Part shown: positions 26,610 through 37,853 of the stretch, in pieces
How the letters are laid out: every line of letters begins with the position of its first letter
Numbering within the stretch: position 1 is the stretch's first letter
NCBI GenBank assembly: GCA_910586565.1
Contig: CAJUIT010000001.1
Coordinates: 62,001-126,000, forward strand
Source of the DNA: an uncultured Muribaculaceae bacterium
GTDB taxonomy: Bacteria; Bacteroidota; Bacteroidia; Bacteroidales; Muribaculaceae
DNA: 64,000 bases
Direction of reading: 5' to 3'
Notes under the pieces: generated by a model
Told to the model about the DNA's origin: nothing
The model's input: only the letters and a program-made list of their open reading frames with translations
Database searches by the model: none
Made by a program: the position numbers and the translations under genes

Positions 26610-28850
26610 ATGAAAACAATCGACAGGGAAACAGTTCAGAAAATTCTCGACACCGCCGACATTGTGGAGGTGGTGAGCGATTTCGTGCATCTCCGCCGTC
26701 GAGGTGCCAACTACATCGGCCTGTGCCCGTTTCACAATGAGCGCACACCGTCGTTCTCGGTGTCGAGAGCCAAAGGAATCTGCAAATGTTTCAGTTGCGG
26801 TAAAGGTGGCAGCCCTGTAAATTTTGTGATGGAGCATGAGCAGCTCTCTTATTGGGAGGCGTTGCGCTACCTTGCAAAAAAATATCACATTGAGATTCAG
26901 GAGCATGAGGTTTCCGACGAGGAACGCCGCCAGATGGATGAGCGACAGGGAATGATGGAAGCGAATGATTTCGCCATGAATCATTTCGAACGCAACCTTG
27001 CCGATACCCCCGACGGCCGCGACATCGGATTGTCCTATTTCCGCGAGCGTGGCATAAACGAATGGGCTGTAAAGCGTTTTCATCTCGGTTATTCGCTTGA
27101 CCGTCGTGACGACCTACTGAACGCGGCCAAGCAGCAGGGCATAAATGAAAAGTATCTGGTGGCCACCGGACTGTGCGTGAAAACTGACCGCGGAAGCCTC
27201 TACGACCGATTCAAGGCGCGCGTTATGTATCCCGTGTTTACCATTGCCGGCAAGGTGGTGGCGTTTGGCGGCCGCACATTGCGCACCGACAAGGAGGTGG
27301 CAAAGTATGTCAATTCTCCCGAATCACTTATCTACAGCAAAAGCCGCGAACTCTATGGCCTCTACCAAGCCAAACAGGCTATCGTCAAAAAGGATAAGTG
27401 TATCCTTGTTGAGGGCTACATGGATGTTATCTCCATGCACCAGCAAGGGGTGGAGAATGTTGTGGCATCGTCCGGCACCTCGCTCACCTCGGGACAAATC
27501 AGACTCATACACCGTTTCACCGACAATGTTACGGTGATTTACGACAGCGACCCCGCCGGCATCAAAGCTTCGCTGCGAGGCATTGATTTGCTTTTGGCCG
27601 AGGGGATGAACATAAAGGTGTTGCGCCTTCCCGAAGGAGATGACCCCGATTCGTTCGCGCAATCGCACACCGCCGAGGAGGTTGAGGCCTATCTTGATTC
27701 AAATGAAGTCGACTTCATTAAATTCAAGATGGATATTCTTCTAAAGGATTGCGACAACGACCCTATAAAACGGTCGAAAGTGCTTGGCAGCATCCTTAAA
27801 TCAATAGCAAATATCCCCGTTGAGCTAACCCGCTCATTTTATATAAAGGAATGCAGCCTGCGCTTTGGCATTGCCGAAGCTGTGTTGATGCGTCAGCTTC
27901 AGGTTGATATTACCAAACTGCGTGAAAACAATGAGGTAATTGCCCGAAAACAGGCTGCCGTAGAGTCAATTGGGAATATTACCGCACCGGCCGATGTCGC
28001 ACCGCAACAGTCGGACGATAGTGTGCCGGAAGTTGATTCCGAACTAAACGATGCCACCCCTGCGCCTGCAGTTCCCGATGCGGCCAACCCGCATGCATCG
28101 GTACTTGCCCCGCAGGAGAAAGCGCTGCTGCGCCTGATGCTCAAATATGGGATGGTTGACCTTGAGGATGGGTTCGGACTTACTGACACAGGGGAGCGAC
28201 TCAAGGTTATCGACTACATAAGGGAGGACCTTGAGGTTGATAACATGTCGTTTACAAATCGGGTATATCAGCAGATTTATGAGGAGGCGATTCAATTGCG
28301 CCATTCTTCGTGGAGCAGCGATTATGCCGACCACATTGCCATTGCCGAGCAGCACAAGGAGGAAGCTCTCGCTACCGGACGTGCGCAGATTCAACAGACT
28401 GCATCAACGATGGAGGAAATCAACATCGGGGAGAAAAAACTGGCCGACCGCTGTGAAACATCTTATCAGGAGGAGTTGCGCAACTTTGCCGCAGGATATT
28501 TTGAAAAACATTTTGTTTCGCACCCCGACGATGCAATCCGTTCAGTAGCAACTTCGCTGGTAATCGAGAAACATCAGCTAAGTAAAATTTATTTCAAGAA
28601 CACCAAAGTTGAATCGGAAATCGACCGGTTGAACGACCTTGTGCCCAGAGCGTTGATTGCACTTAAATATGACATGGCACGGTGCTACTCCGATGATTTG
28701 CGCAGGAGAATTCATGCCTTGCAAAGCAATCCCGACGGTTACGACCTGCAGGAGATTCTCGCGCTTATGACTCAGCAGCAGAAATGGCAACAGTTCTGTG
28801 CAAACCTCGCTTCGAAAATAGGGGAGAGGGTCTATGAACCGCTTCGATAA
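26610..28850 (+). CDS. dnaG: DNA primase
   Basis: Makes RNA primers for replication with DnaB. The zinc-binding domain has C39-x2-H42 (LCPFH) and C60-x2-C63 (CFSCGKGG), the CHC2 pattern. The catalytic core includes EHEQLSYWEALR, the TOPRIM ILVEGYMDV glutamate and YDSDPAG metal site. The C-terminal region (about 440-746) contains an Ala/Pro/Asp-rich linker (about 475-500) and the helical DnaB-binding domain. I begin at 26610 (MKTIDRETVQ, 746 residues) since homologues begin close to TIDR; the frame opens 10 codons earlier at 26580. It is longer than E. coli DnaG (581), mainly through the linker and C-terminal part. Confidence 0.95.
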   Translation: MKTIDRETVQKILDTADIVEVVSDFVHLRRRGANYIGLCPFHNERTPSFSVSRAKGICKCFSCGKGGSPVNFVMEHEQLSYWEALRYLAKKYHIEIQEHEVSDEERRQMDERQGMMEANDFAMNHFERNLADTPDGRDIGLSYFRERGINEWAVKRFHLGYSLDRRDDLLNAAKQQGINEKYLVATGLCVKTDRGSLYDRFKARVMYPVFTIAGKVVAFGGRTLRTDKEVAKYVNSPESLIYSKSRELYGLYQAKQAIVKKDKCILVEGYMDVISMHQQGVENVVASSGTSLTSGQIRLIHRFTDNVTVIYDSDPAGIKASLRGIDLLLAEGMNIKVLRLPEGDDPDSFAQSHTAEEVEAYLDSNEVDFIKFKMDILLKDCDNDPIKRSKVLGSILKSIANIPVELTRSFYIKECSLRFGIAEAVLMRQLQVDITKLRENNEVIARKQAAVESIGNITAPADVAPQQSDDSVPEVDSELNDATPAPAVPDAANPHASVLAPQEKALLRLMLKYGMVDLEDGFGLTDTGERLKVIDYIREDLEVDNMSFTNRVYQQIYEEAIQLRHSSWSSDYADHIAIAEQHKEEALATGRAQIQQTASTMEEINIGEKKLADRCETSYQEELRNFAAGYFEKHFVSHPDDAIRSVATSLVIEKHQLSKIYFKNTKVESEIDRLNDLVPRALIALKYDMARCYSDDLRRRIHALQSNPDGYDLQEILALMTQQQKWQQFCANLASKIGERVYEPLR

Positions 28851-29014
28851 GCTGTTTGAAAATAATTAAAACACACTGTGCGCTCTTTAAAAAGATAAAA
28901 TCGCGCGGGGAATTTTAGTGAGTGTGCTTTTTTGAATCGTCATTATATGCGGAAGCCGATTTCAGGGCATCCGACTAACAGACGATTCCAAACAAAAAGC
29001 ACTAAAACATTGCA

Positions 29015-29698
29015 ATGAAAAAACTCGTTTCGCTATTACTCTTTGCAGCGTCGGCTGCAATTCCCGGGGTGGCACAGGTAGCCCCTTCAGTGTCAATCTT
29101 AGGCGATTCCTACTCTACTTTCGAGGGTTATATCGAACCCGAAAGCAACGTTACATGGTATTACGAGCCTGTGCGCGATGACCGCACCGACCTGCGCACC
29201 GTCGACCAAACATGGTGGCACCGCTTCGTGACCGAAAACGGTTATAAGTTGTGTGTCAACAACTCCTATTCAGGTTCGACAATTTGCAACACCGGCTACG
29301 ACGGTGCCGACTACACTACATTCTCGTTCGTTACCCGTTGCAAAAATCTCGGTAACCCCGACATTATTTTCATTTTCGGCGCAACCAACGACTCATGGGC
29401 AGGCGCGCCTATCGGTGAATATAAATACAGCGACATTACCACCGAGGATTTATTCTCGTTCCGTCCCGCAATGGCACGCATGATGCGTTCAGTGACCGAA
29501 CGTTATCCCAATGTGAAAATCTACTTCATCATCAACGACGGTTTGAAAGATGAGATTGTTGAGTCAATCAACACCATCTGCGCGCACTATTCGGTGCCCA
29601 CCATTCAGCTTGAGGGCATTGACAAAATCAACGCACATCCCAGCGTGAAAGGTATGGAGCAGATTGCAGCTCAACTGAAAGCGGCTGTTGCGAAGTAG
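29015..29698 (+). CDS. Secreted SGNH/GDSL hydrolase
   Basis: A 227-residue exported esterase-like protein. It has a signal peptide (MKKLVSLLLFAASAAIPGVA, then Q) and the SGNH blocks in order: GDSYS with S32, the Gly/Asn region NNSYSGST, FGATND with the block III Asn, and H208 in NAHPSVKG. The fold is used by carbohydrate acetylesterases, lipases and thioesterases. The similarity to sialate or xylan acetylesterases is only at fold level, so no substrate is given. It stands alone, with a strong terminator 47 bases after its stop. No clear -7 box was seen in the 164 bases before it. Confidence 0.88.
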   Translation: MKKLVSLLLFAASAAIPGVAQVAPSVSILGDSYSTFEGYIEPESNVTWYYEPVRDDRTDLRTVDQTWWHRFVTENGYKLCVNNSYSGSTICNTGYDGADYTTFSFVTRCKNLGNPDIIFIFGATNDSWAGAPIGEYKYSDITTEDLFSFRPAMARMMRSVTERYPNVKIYFIINDGLKDEIVESINTICAHYSVPTIQLEGIDKINAHPSVKGMEQIAAQLKAAVAK

Positions 29699-29744
29699 GA
29701 AATAATTTACGCACGCCGGCGAACATAACCCGGACGAATGTTTT

Positions 29745-29791
29745 TTGCAGGCAGAGATGGTTATTAAAACGGCAACCATCTTTGCCTGCAA
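29745..29791 (+). terminator. Strong terminator after the SGNH hydrolase gene
   Basis: An 18-base stem (29745-29762 with 29774-29791) with a single G:T-type mismatch and an 11-base loop, followed by TTTGTTTAA. A T-run also precedes it, so it could act in both directions. Confidence 0.88.
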
Positions 29792-29837
29792 TTTGTTTAA
29801 TAGTCAAGGGTCGGGACTAACTAATATTCACAAGTTT

Positions 29838-30041
29838 ATGGTTTGGTATGATATTTTGATTTCAGTTTGTGTGGTAGGGGCACCGGTGGTGCTTCTTGTT
29901 TTGCGTGGTCTCAGAATCTGGCGCAAAACGAGGGGTAGGCCAATGCCTGCTTCATGGCACAGAATGGAGTGGGGGATACTCTCACTATGTATAATCATGC
30001 TGATAACAGGATTTGTGCTTCTTGAGACCTATCATAGATAA
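29838..30041 (+). CDS. Small membrane protein with two predicted helices, function unknown
   Basis: A 67-residue frame from the ATG at 29838 begins MVWYDILISVCVVGAPVVLL. It has two hydrophobic helices (about 4-22 and 46-62) separated by a basic loop (RIWRKTRGRPMPASWHRMEW), so both ends are likely outside and the loop in the cytoplasm. The longer frame opens at 29745 inside the preceding terminator stem, which argues for the inner start. It ends 97 bases before the YczE-like gene, which has its own promoter. I do not recognise a family. Composition and topology look like a real protein, but no ribosome-site or promoter evidence is strong. Confidence 0.5.
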   Translation: MVWYDILISVCVVGAPVVLLVLRGLRIWRKTRGRPMPASWHRMEWGILSLCIIMLITGFVLLETYHR

Positions 30042-30112
30042 CGGGCATTGTTGGCGTCGGAGCTACGTCTCATGCAGGCATCAAGGAAATTGGTTTATTC
30101 GTGACGTTTTCG

Positions 30113-30120
30113 TAACTTTG
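30113..30120 (+). promoter_or_regulatory. Bacteroidetes -7 box (TAACTTTG) for the YczE-like gene
   Basis: Exact TAnnTTTG match with TTGG at 30090-30093 as a -33 element, 19 bases away. It lies inside a longer open frame that starts at 30013 and so supports the internal ATG at 30139 as the true start. Confidence 0.7.
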
Positions 30121-30138
30121 CATAAAGTTTCATTGAAT

Positions 30139-30840
30139 ATGTATAAACTCATTGCAAGGTATTTAATTTTCATTTCAGGTCTTTATTTCTTATCATTGGG
30201 TGTTGTTCTTTTTGTTCTGTCATCGCTCGGCACCACCCCCATTTCAAGCATCAACTACATTATCTCCGTTAACTTTCCGCTTACGCTCGGCACCGCCACG
30301 TTTATATTCAATATGGTGCTGATTCTTGCGCAGTTCTGGCTGATTAGAGGCATAGGAACCCGCAAGGATAGAATGGAGATTCTTTTCCAAATCCCCTTTT
30401 CATTTTTGCTTGCCGTGTTCATGGACTTTAACATGAGGGTTTTCTCATGGGTTCATGCAACCGATTACGTAACAGCGCTTGCCGTGCTCGTGTGCGGGTG
30501 CATTATCCAGGCCGTGGGTGTTGTTCTTGAAATCAAACCTAATGTAACGGCTATGAGCGCTGAGGGTGTTGTGAAATATGCCTCGCGCCGCTACAACAAG
30601 GATTTCGGCAGAACCAAAGTCTGTTTCGACATCACACTCATCACCATTGCAGCGCTTCTGTCATTATCCCTTTCGGGGCAAATCGACGGATTGCGCGAGG
30701 GCACAGCCATCGGCGCGTTATGCACCGGCTACATCGTAAGCTTCCTGTCACTGCATGTTATTAACCGCGCAAACCTGTTGCGCGTGATGGGTTGGGCGAC
30801 CTCGTTGAGGCATAAAATCAGCCGTGGAGGTGCCAACTGA
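30139..30840 (+). CDS. YczE/YitT-like integral membrane protein
   Basis: A 233-residue protein with about five or six hydrophobic segments (for example YLIFISGLYFLSLGVVLFV, and ALAVLVCGCIIQAVGVVLEI). The motif SSLGTTPISS after the first helix and the later GVVKYASRRYNKDFGRTKVCFD are typical of the YczE/YyaS membrane protein family (often annotated DUF6198 in Bacteroides). No biochemical role is established to my knowledge. The start at 30139 (MYKLIARY) is fixed by the -7 box at 30113-30120, since the frame upstream lies before the predicted transcript start. It is followed by mutA with its own promoter, so it is probably monocistronic. Confidence 0.8.
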   Translation: MYKLIARYLIFISGLYFLSLGVVLFVLSSLGTTPISSINYIISVNFPLTLGTATFIFNMVLILAQFWLIRGIGTRKDRMEILFQIPFSFLLAVFMDFNMRVFSWVHATDYVTALAVLVCGCIIQAVGVVLEIKPNVTAMSAEGVVKYASRRYNKDFGRTKVCFDITLITIAALLSLSLSGQIDGLREGTAIGALCTGYIVSFLSLHVINRANLLRVMGWATSLRHKISRGGAN

Positions 30841-30880
30841 CATGCCGAGGTGGTGACTCACCCCAAAAAATTCCTGTTAA

Positions 30881-30914
30881 TTTGTAGGAAATCCATTAAT
30901 AATTTGTAATTTTG
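30881..30914 (+). promoter_or_regulatory. Bacteroidetes promoter for mutA-mutB
   Basis: TTTG at 30881-30884, a 22-base spacer and TAATTTTG at 30907-30914. The leader to the mutA ATG is about 73 bases. I see no cobalamin riboswitch-sized element in the 153-base gap, so B12 control at RNA level is unlikely here. Confidence 0.7.
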
Positions 30915-30993
30915 GCGATAGTTGAGGGGAGATTCTCCTCAACTCTAATAACCATGTAAACATAAATAACCCAAACTATTTTAATACCTGACC

Positions 30994-32868
30994 ATGGCAG
31001 ATAACAAAGAAAAACTGTTCACACAGTTTCCCCCGGTGAGCTACGACACGTGGCGTGCCAAGGTGGATGCCGACCTCAAAGGTGTTCCTTTTGAGAAAAA
31101 ACTGGTGTGGCGCACTAATGAAGGCTTTACCGTTCAGCCGATGTATCAGCGTGGCGATATTGCCGACCTAAAAACTACCGATTCACTTCCCGGCGAGTTC
31201 CCGTTTGTTCGCGGCACACGCACCGACAACAACTGGCTCACACGTCAGGAAATCATTCCTGTCGATGCAGCCGAGGCCAATAAAGTAGCACTCGATGTGC
31301 TCGGAAAGGGTGTGAACTCTCTCGGTTTCACCATCAAGGAAGTTAGCGAAGAAAATGTGGCCGCAATGCTTGCAGGAATCGACCTTGAAAAGGTTGAGGT
31401 GAACTTCACCACATGCCCCCGCAAAGCTGCCGAGCTGGCAAAAGTTCTCGTTGAATATCTCAAGAAAAACGGATTGGAAAAAACATTCCGTGGTTCAATT
31501 GATTATAACCCGTTCAAACGCGCGTTCCGTCATGGAACCGAAGTTGACGCTGCTGCAATAAAATCGGAAGGTGTGGCTATGCTGGCACTGGTTAAAGATG
31601 TGCCCGGGCTGCGATGCCTTGCCGTTGATTCGGTGCTCTTCAACAATTCGGGTGCATATATTTTCCAGGAACTCGGCTATGCTCTCGCATGGGGTGCCGA
31701 ATGGCTCACTCTTCTCACCGAAGCAGGTGTTTCGGCCGACGAAGTTGCCTCGCGCATCAAGTTCAACATGGGCATCTCGTCGAACTATTTCATGGAGTTG
31801 GCCAAATTCCGCGCCGCACGCATGATGTGGGCGCAGATTGTGAAACAGTATGCCCCCGCCGGCGACGACGCTTGCAAAATGATGGCTCACGCCGTTACCT
31901 CGCAGTTCAATCAGACCATTTATGACGCGCATGTGAATCTGCTCCGCAGCCAGACTGAAGCCATGTCGGCAGCTCTTGCAGGTGTTGACTCAATCACAGT
32001 CACTCCGTTCGACATGCCTTACAAAACGCCCGATGAATTTTCGGAGCGCATCGCCCGCAACCAGCAGCTCCTGCTCAAGGAGGAGAGCCACCTCGACAAA
32101 GTAGTTGACCCCGCAGGCGGTTCCTACTATGTGGAGACCCTCACAGTTTCCATCGCACAGGAGGCATGGAAGCTTTTCCTTGATGTTGAGGAAAAGGGTG
32201 GTTTCGTTGCTTGTGTGAACGCAGGCGAGATTCAGGCCGCTGTGAATGCCTCATCGGTAAAACGTCATCAGGATATGGCTCGCCGCAAGGAGATTCTTCT
32301 CGGCACTAACCAATTCCCCAACTTCAACGAATTTGCCGCAGAAAAAATCGAGAAAACCGGATGCTGTGCTGAAGGCAAACATGAGTCGGCTTGCGGTTGC
32401 GCAGCTGAAGGGGTGGCTGAGAAAGCTCTCCGCAGCGAACGTCAGGCCAGCGATTTCGAAGCTTTGCGTCTTGCAACCGAGCATGCGTCAAACCGTCCCA
32501 AGGCATTCATGCTCACCATCGGCAACCTCGCCATGCGTCTGGCCCGTGCTCAGTTCTCGTCGAACTTCTTCGGATGTGCAGGCTATGAGATTCTTGACAA
32601 CATCGGATTCCAATCCGTTCAGGAAGGCATCGACGCTGCAATGGAAAAAGGTGCCGATATTGTGGTTCTCTGCTCGTCAGACGATGAGTATGCCCAGTTC
32701 GCCCCGGAAGCGTTCAAGCTTCTTGCCGGACGCGCTGAATTTGTTGTTGCCGGCGCTCCCGCCTGCACCGACGACCTCAAGGCTCTCGGCATCGAGAATT
32801 TCATCCACGTGCGCAGCAATGTGCTTGAAACACTTCAGGAATTCAACCGTCGTCTCCTCAAAAAGTAA
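30994..32868 (+). CDS. mutA: Methylmalonyl-CoA mutase small subunit
   Basis: Non-catalytic beta subunit of the adenosylcobalamin-dependent mutase that interconverts succinyl-CoA and methylmalonyl-CoA in the succinate-to-propionate route. It has a TIM-barrel part (about 1-440) and a degenerate B12-type domain (about 500-624). The latter has [11 protein letters not shown] where the large subunit has the DxHxxG cobalamin ligand, so it cannot bind B12 normally. The linker at 452-475 is unusually Cys-rich: C457, C458, H463, C467 and C469. 624 residues. mutB follows after five bases. Confidence 0.95.
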   Translation: MADNKEKLFTQFPPVSYDTWRAKVDADLKGVPFEKKLVWRTNEGFTVQPMYQRGDIADLKTTDSLPGEFPFVRGTRTDNNWLTRQEIIPVDAAEANKVALDVLGKGVNSLGFTIKEVSEENVAAMLAGIDLEKVEVNFTTCPRKAAELAKVLVEYLKKNGLEKTFRGSIDYNPFKRAFRHGTEVDAAAIKSEGVAMLALVKDVPGLRCLAVDSVLFNNSGAYIFQELGYALAWGAEWLTLLTEAGVSADEVASRIKFNMGISSNYFMELAKFRAARMMWAQIVKQYAPAGDDACKMMAHAVTSQFNQTIYDAHVNLLRSQTEAMSAALAGVDSITVTPFDMPYKTPDEFSERIARNQQLLLKEESHLDKVVDPAGGSYYVETLTVSIAQEAWKLFLDVEEKGGFVACVNAGEIQAAVNASSVKRHQDMARRKEILLGTNQFPNFNEFAAEKIEKTGCCAEGKHESACGCAAEGVAEKALRSERQASDFEALRLATEHASNRPKAFMLTIGNLAMRLARAQFSSNFFGCAGYEILDNIGFQSVQEGIDAAMEKGADIVVLCSSDDEYAQFAPEAFKLLAGRAEFVVAGAPACTDDLKALGIENFIHVRSNVLETLQEFNRRLLKK

Positions 32869-32873
32869 GAACC

Positions 32874-35015
<2,142 letters not shown>

Positions 35016-35042
35016 ACGATAGCATTTTAACAACCTACAATC

Positions 35043-35083
35043 AAGAGGTTGTGTCAGAATCCAAGATTTTGGCACAACCTCTT
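35043..35083 (+). terminator. Terminator of mutA-mutB
   Basis: AAGAGGTTGTG (35043-35053) pairs perfectly with CACAACCTCTT (35073-35083), then ATTTATTG. It is 28 bases after the mutB stop. Confidence 0.75.
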
Positions 35084-35123
35084 ATTTATTGCGCCTCCAC
35101 CACAGCGATGCGAACTTTTTTGG

Positions 35124-35131
35124 TATCTTTG
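35124..35131 (+). promoter_or_regulatory. Bacteroidetes -7 box (TATCTTTG) for the MBOAT operon
   Basis: Exact -7 match 40 bases before the MBOAT ATG; no good -33 TTTG at the expected distance. Confidence 0.6.
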
Positions 35132-35170
35132 CCAATGATTTTGACACCACACTTTGTTTGACTCACGGCA

Positions 35171-36733
35171 ATGGAATTCAACAGCTTTGCTTATGCGGCC
35201 TTTTTTGCAATAGTAATCGCGCTTTACTACGCTCCGTTCATGCGGACTGCTGTGAGGCAGAATGCGTTGGTTCTTGCTGCGAGCTATGCTTTTTACGGTG
35301 CTTGGGACTGGCGTTTTCTCGGCCTCATCATGTTGACTACGGTGTCGACCTATCTCAGTGCGCTGGCAATTGCCAACCGACGGCACAAAGGCTGGTTGGT
35401 GGCGAATATTGTGTTGAACCTCGGCATCCTGGGGCTGTTCAAATATTTCAATTTCTTCTCCGACAACATCGCATGGCTCTTGAAATGGATGGGATGGGAG
35501 GTCGACTGGGTGTTCATTGAAATCCTGTTACCGGTAGGTATATCTTTCTACACCTTTCAGGCTATCGGCTATACAATCGACGTGTGGCGCAAGGAGATTC
35601 AGCCCGAACGAAACCTCCTGTTTTTCGCCACATTCATTGCCTATTTCCCCCAACTCGTGGCCGGACCCATTGAGCGCGCGGGCCGGCTGTTGCCTCAGCT
35701 TAAACGGCTCAATGTGTGGCAAAACTCTGATGCAACGGCAGGCATGAGGCTAATCCTGTGGGGGATGCTAAAGAAAGTGGCCGTTGCCGACCCGTGCGGA
35801 ACCGTTGTTGCCGCCTATTTCGATGCAGGCCCCAACTATCCTACCATAGTGCAGGTTTATGTGGGCGCTCTCTGTTTTGCAATCCAGATTTATTGCGATT
35901 TCTCGGGCTATTGCGATATTGCCCAAGGCTCGGCAAGGATAATGGGGGTAAGGCTCACCGACAACTTCCTACGCCCGTTTTTCTCGCGCAGTTTCCTTGA
36001 ACTTTGGCACAGGTGGCATGTGTCACTGATGCGTTGGTTCACCAACTATGTGTATATCCCCCTGGGCGGTTCGAGGTGCGGCCGATGGCGCACCATGCGA
36101 AACATCATGATAGTTTTTCTGCTGTCGGGGCTATGGCATGGCGCTGCATGGGGATTCATCTGGTGGGGAGTGTTGTGCGGGGTAATATATATAGTGGAGA
36201 AGTTGGCTGGTGTGAGTAATTACAAAAATGCTGCGCCCCCGCAGGCTCGCGATGCAGTACGCATTTTTGCCACGTTTTCGCTGTTTGTGATAGTATTCAC
36301 GATATTCCGTGTCCCCGACACACTCCTTGCTATCCGTTGGATTGCAACCTCCGTTCTTCCCATTTCAATCATTCTTCTCGGCTTGCTCTCTGTCGCCGTT
36401 TTTTGTTTCAGAAAACTCGTCTATTGGCAGCCGAAGCTTCATCGCATGTTGCAATTCATGGTAGTTCTCATCGCCATTGCAGTTCTATTCGTGGTAGGTG
36501 CAATAGTGGCACCGCAGCCTGTGTGGTTTCACCTTTACTATTTTGTTGCTGCAATGGTGTTACTTTGTGAATGGCGAACCCGCGGTGGAGTGAAGTGCCC
36601 GTTTCCGCTTTCCCGTTCACGAAGCTGGCGTTATGCAACATATATGCTGTTCTACCTGCTGATTCTCACCTACGGATTCTTTCAACTTCCCCCGTTGGTG
36701 AGCGAAACAAGTTTTGTCTATTTCCAATTCTGA
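35171..36733 (+). CDS. MBOAT family membrane O-acyltransferase (AlgI/DltB-like)
   Basis: A 520-residue polytopic protein with about eleven to twelve membrane helices, predicted to pass acyl (commonly acetyl) groups across the cytoplasmic membrane for O-acylation of an extracellular polymer. Conserved MBOAT features are IQIYCDFSGYCDIAQGSARI, LWHRWHVSLMRWF with YVYIPLGG, and the catalytic H323 in SGLWHGAAWGF. AlgI and its relatives need a periplasmic SGNH-type partner, and the next gene encodes one, so the pair looks like a complete two-component acylation module. There is no polysaccharide cluster beside it, so the acceptor is unknown. Confidence 0.92.
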   Translation: MEFNSFAYAAFFAIVIALYYAPFMRTAVRQNALVLAASYAFYGAWDWRFLGLIMLTTVSTYLSALAIANRRHKGWLVANIVLNLGILGLFKYFNFFSDNIAWLLKWMGWEVDWVFIEILLPVGISFYTFQAIGYTIDVWRKEIQPERNLLFFATFIAYFPQLVAGPIERAGRLLPQLKRLNVWQNSDATAGMRLILWGMLKKVAVADPCGTVVAAYFDAGPNYPTIVQVYVGALCFAIQIYCDFSGYCDIAQGSARIMGVRLTDNFLRPFFSRSFLELWHRWHVSLMRWFTNYVYIPLGGSRCGRWRTMRNIMIVFLLSGLWHGAAWGFIWWGVLCGVIYIVEKLAGVSNYKNAAPPQARDAVRIFATFSLFVIVFTIFRVPDTLLAIRWIATSVLPISIILLGLLSVAVFCFRKLVYWQPKLHRMLQFMVVLIAIAVLFVVGAIVAPQPVWFHLYYFVAAMVLLCEWRTRGGVKCPFPLSRSRSWRYATYMLFYLLILTYGFFQLPPLVSETSFVYFQF

Positions 36734-36758
36734 CGTTTACCGCACAAAAACGAACCAG

Positions 36759-37790
36759 ATGAGCACCTCACTGAAATCTCCATATATCTTTCTCTTGAAA
36801 GTTGCCTTGCTTGCGCTTATACCTCTGCTGCCGGCAATCCTGTTCCATGTTATTTTCGACCCATATAAAGTGCTTCGGAGTCATGATGATTATTTCGGCG
36901 ACGGCCTCGGCGTGAATAAAGGCGTTGTCACCCTCGATGCTTTCCGACGCAATAATGCGGCAACTGACTACGATTCGTTCATTATCGGCTCGTCGATTTC
37001 ATGCTATTATCCCGTAGGGGAGTGGCTGAAATATCTCCCTGAGGGGGCGCGAGGCATGCATTTCGATTCGTCGGGGCAGAGTGTTCACACCGCAAGATTG
37101 TTTCTCGAATATCTCGACCGCGAGTGCGATTCTTTGAACAATGTGCTCATCGTGATGAGCCCCTACATATTCGGGATAAAGGATAATTCGGAGAGCCTCC
37201 CTTTATTGGTGCCACCTGCAATTTACGGCAATGACTTCTGCCGGTCTTTACGTTTTCACTACAAATTTTTCCGCGAACTGTCAACTTATGGCTATTGTGC
37301 AAGTTTGATTCCGTGGCTGATTTCCGGAGTGAAAGAAGATAAACTCGACCAGCACATTTTTGAGCAGCAACCGATTGTTTATTCCCGCGCAATCAACGAG
37401 GAATCTATTCCGGAGTGGGATGCTGAAATAGCTGCGGACCCGGCTAAGTTCTATGCAACCCACACTGTAGAGGTGCCTGACCGCAACGACCCTTATCGCG
37501 AAATGGAAACACCGCTAACCGAGGAGCAGAGAAACGATTTTAGGAAAATCCATGAAATTCTCAACAAGCGAAAAGTTGACTTCAGATTGGTATTATCACC
37601 GACTCTAAGCCTTGAGGTTTTAACCGATAGTGATGACGCCTTTCTTAAATCGTTGTTCGGAGCTGGCTACATCAACCTTACACGTGATTTTCGCGAGGAA
37701 CTTGCCGACCAAACAAACTTTTACGATGGCGTTCATTATCGGCCTGTGCTCGCTGAGAAATATATGCGGAAGGCTTATGAATCCCGTTGA
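36759..37790 (+). CDS. Membrane-anchored SGNH/AlgJ-DltD-like partner of MBOAT
   Basis: A 343-residue protein with an N-terminal signal anchor (IFLLKVALLALIPLLPAILF, about 10-29) and an extracytoplasmic domain. Catalytic marks of the SGNH fold are the Ser of FIIGSSISC (S78 or S79) and D323-x2-H326 in YDGVHYRP. This matches the AlgJ/AlgX/DltD type that finishes acyl transfer from an MBOAT protein to a glycan or other polymer. It follows the MBOAT gene after 25 bases (or overlaps by 20 if translation began at 36714). I assign the role by motif order and context; overall similarity to named families is low. Confidence 0.72.
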   Translation: MSTSLKSPYIFLLKVALLALIPLLPAILFHVIFDPYKVLRSHDDYFGDGLGVNKGVVTLDAFRRNNAATDYDSFIIGSSISCYYPVGEWLKYLPEGARGMHFDSSGQSVHTARLFLEYLDRECDSLNNVLIVMSPYIFGIKDNSESLPLLVPPAIYGNDFCRSLRFHYKFFRELSTYGYCASLIPWLISGVKEDKLDQHIFEQQPIVYSRAINEESIPEWDAEIAADPAKFYATHTVEVPDRNDPYREMETPLTEEQRNDFRKIHEILNKRKVDFRLVLSPTLSLEVLTDSDDAFLKSLFGAGYINLTRDFREELADQTNFYDGVHYRPVLAEKYMRKAYESR

Positions 37791-37797
37791 CAGCAAA

Positions 37798-37833
37798 AAC
37801 GCGGCGCGCAATGAGTGAGTTGCGCGCCGCGTT
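37798..37833. terminator. Bidirectional hairpin between convergent genes
   Basis: A perfect 14-base stem: AACGCGGCGCGCAA (37798-37811) and TTGCGCGCCGCGTT (37820-37833), with an 8-base loop. An A-run precedes it (T-run for the minus strand), so it suits the S9 peptidase gene as well as the MBOAT operon. Confidence 0.85.
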
Positions 37834-37853
37834 GTGCATTTTGAAGTTTTATC

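Noticed and set aside
29745..29837. N-terminal extension of the small two-helix ORF
   Set aside because: The extension begins inside a strong terminator stem, so translation from there is unlikely.
30841..30993. Cobalamin riboswitch before mutA
   Set aside because: The gap is only 153 bases, the promoter occupies part of it, and no B12-box-like sequence was seen.
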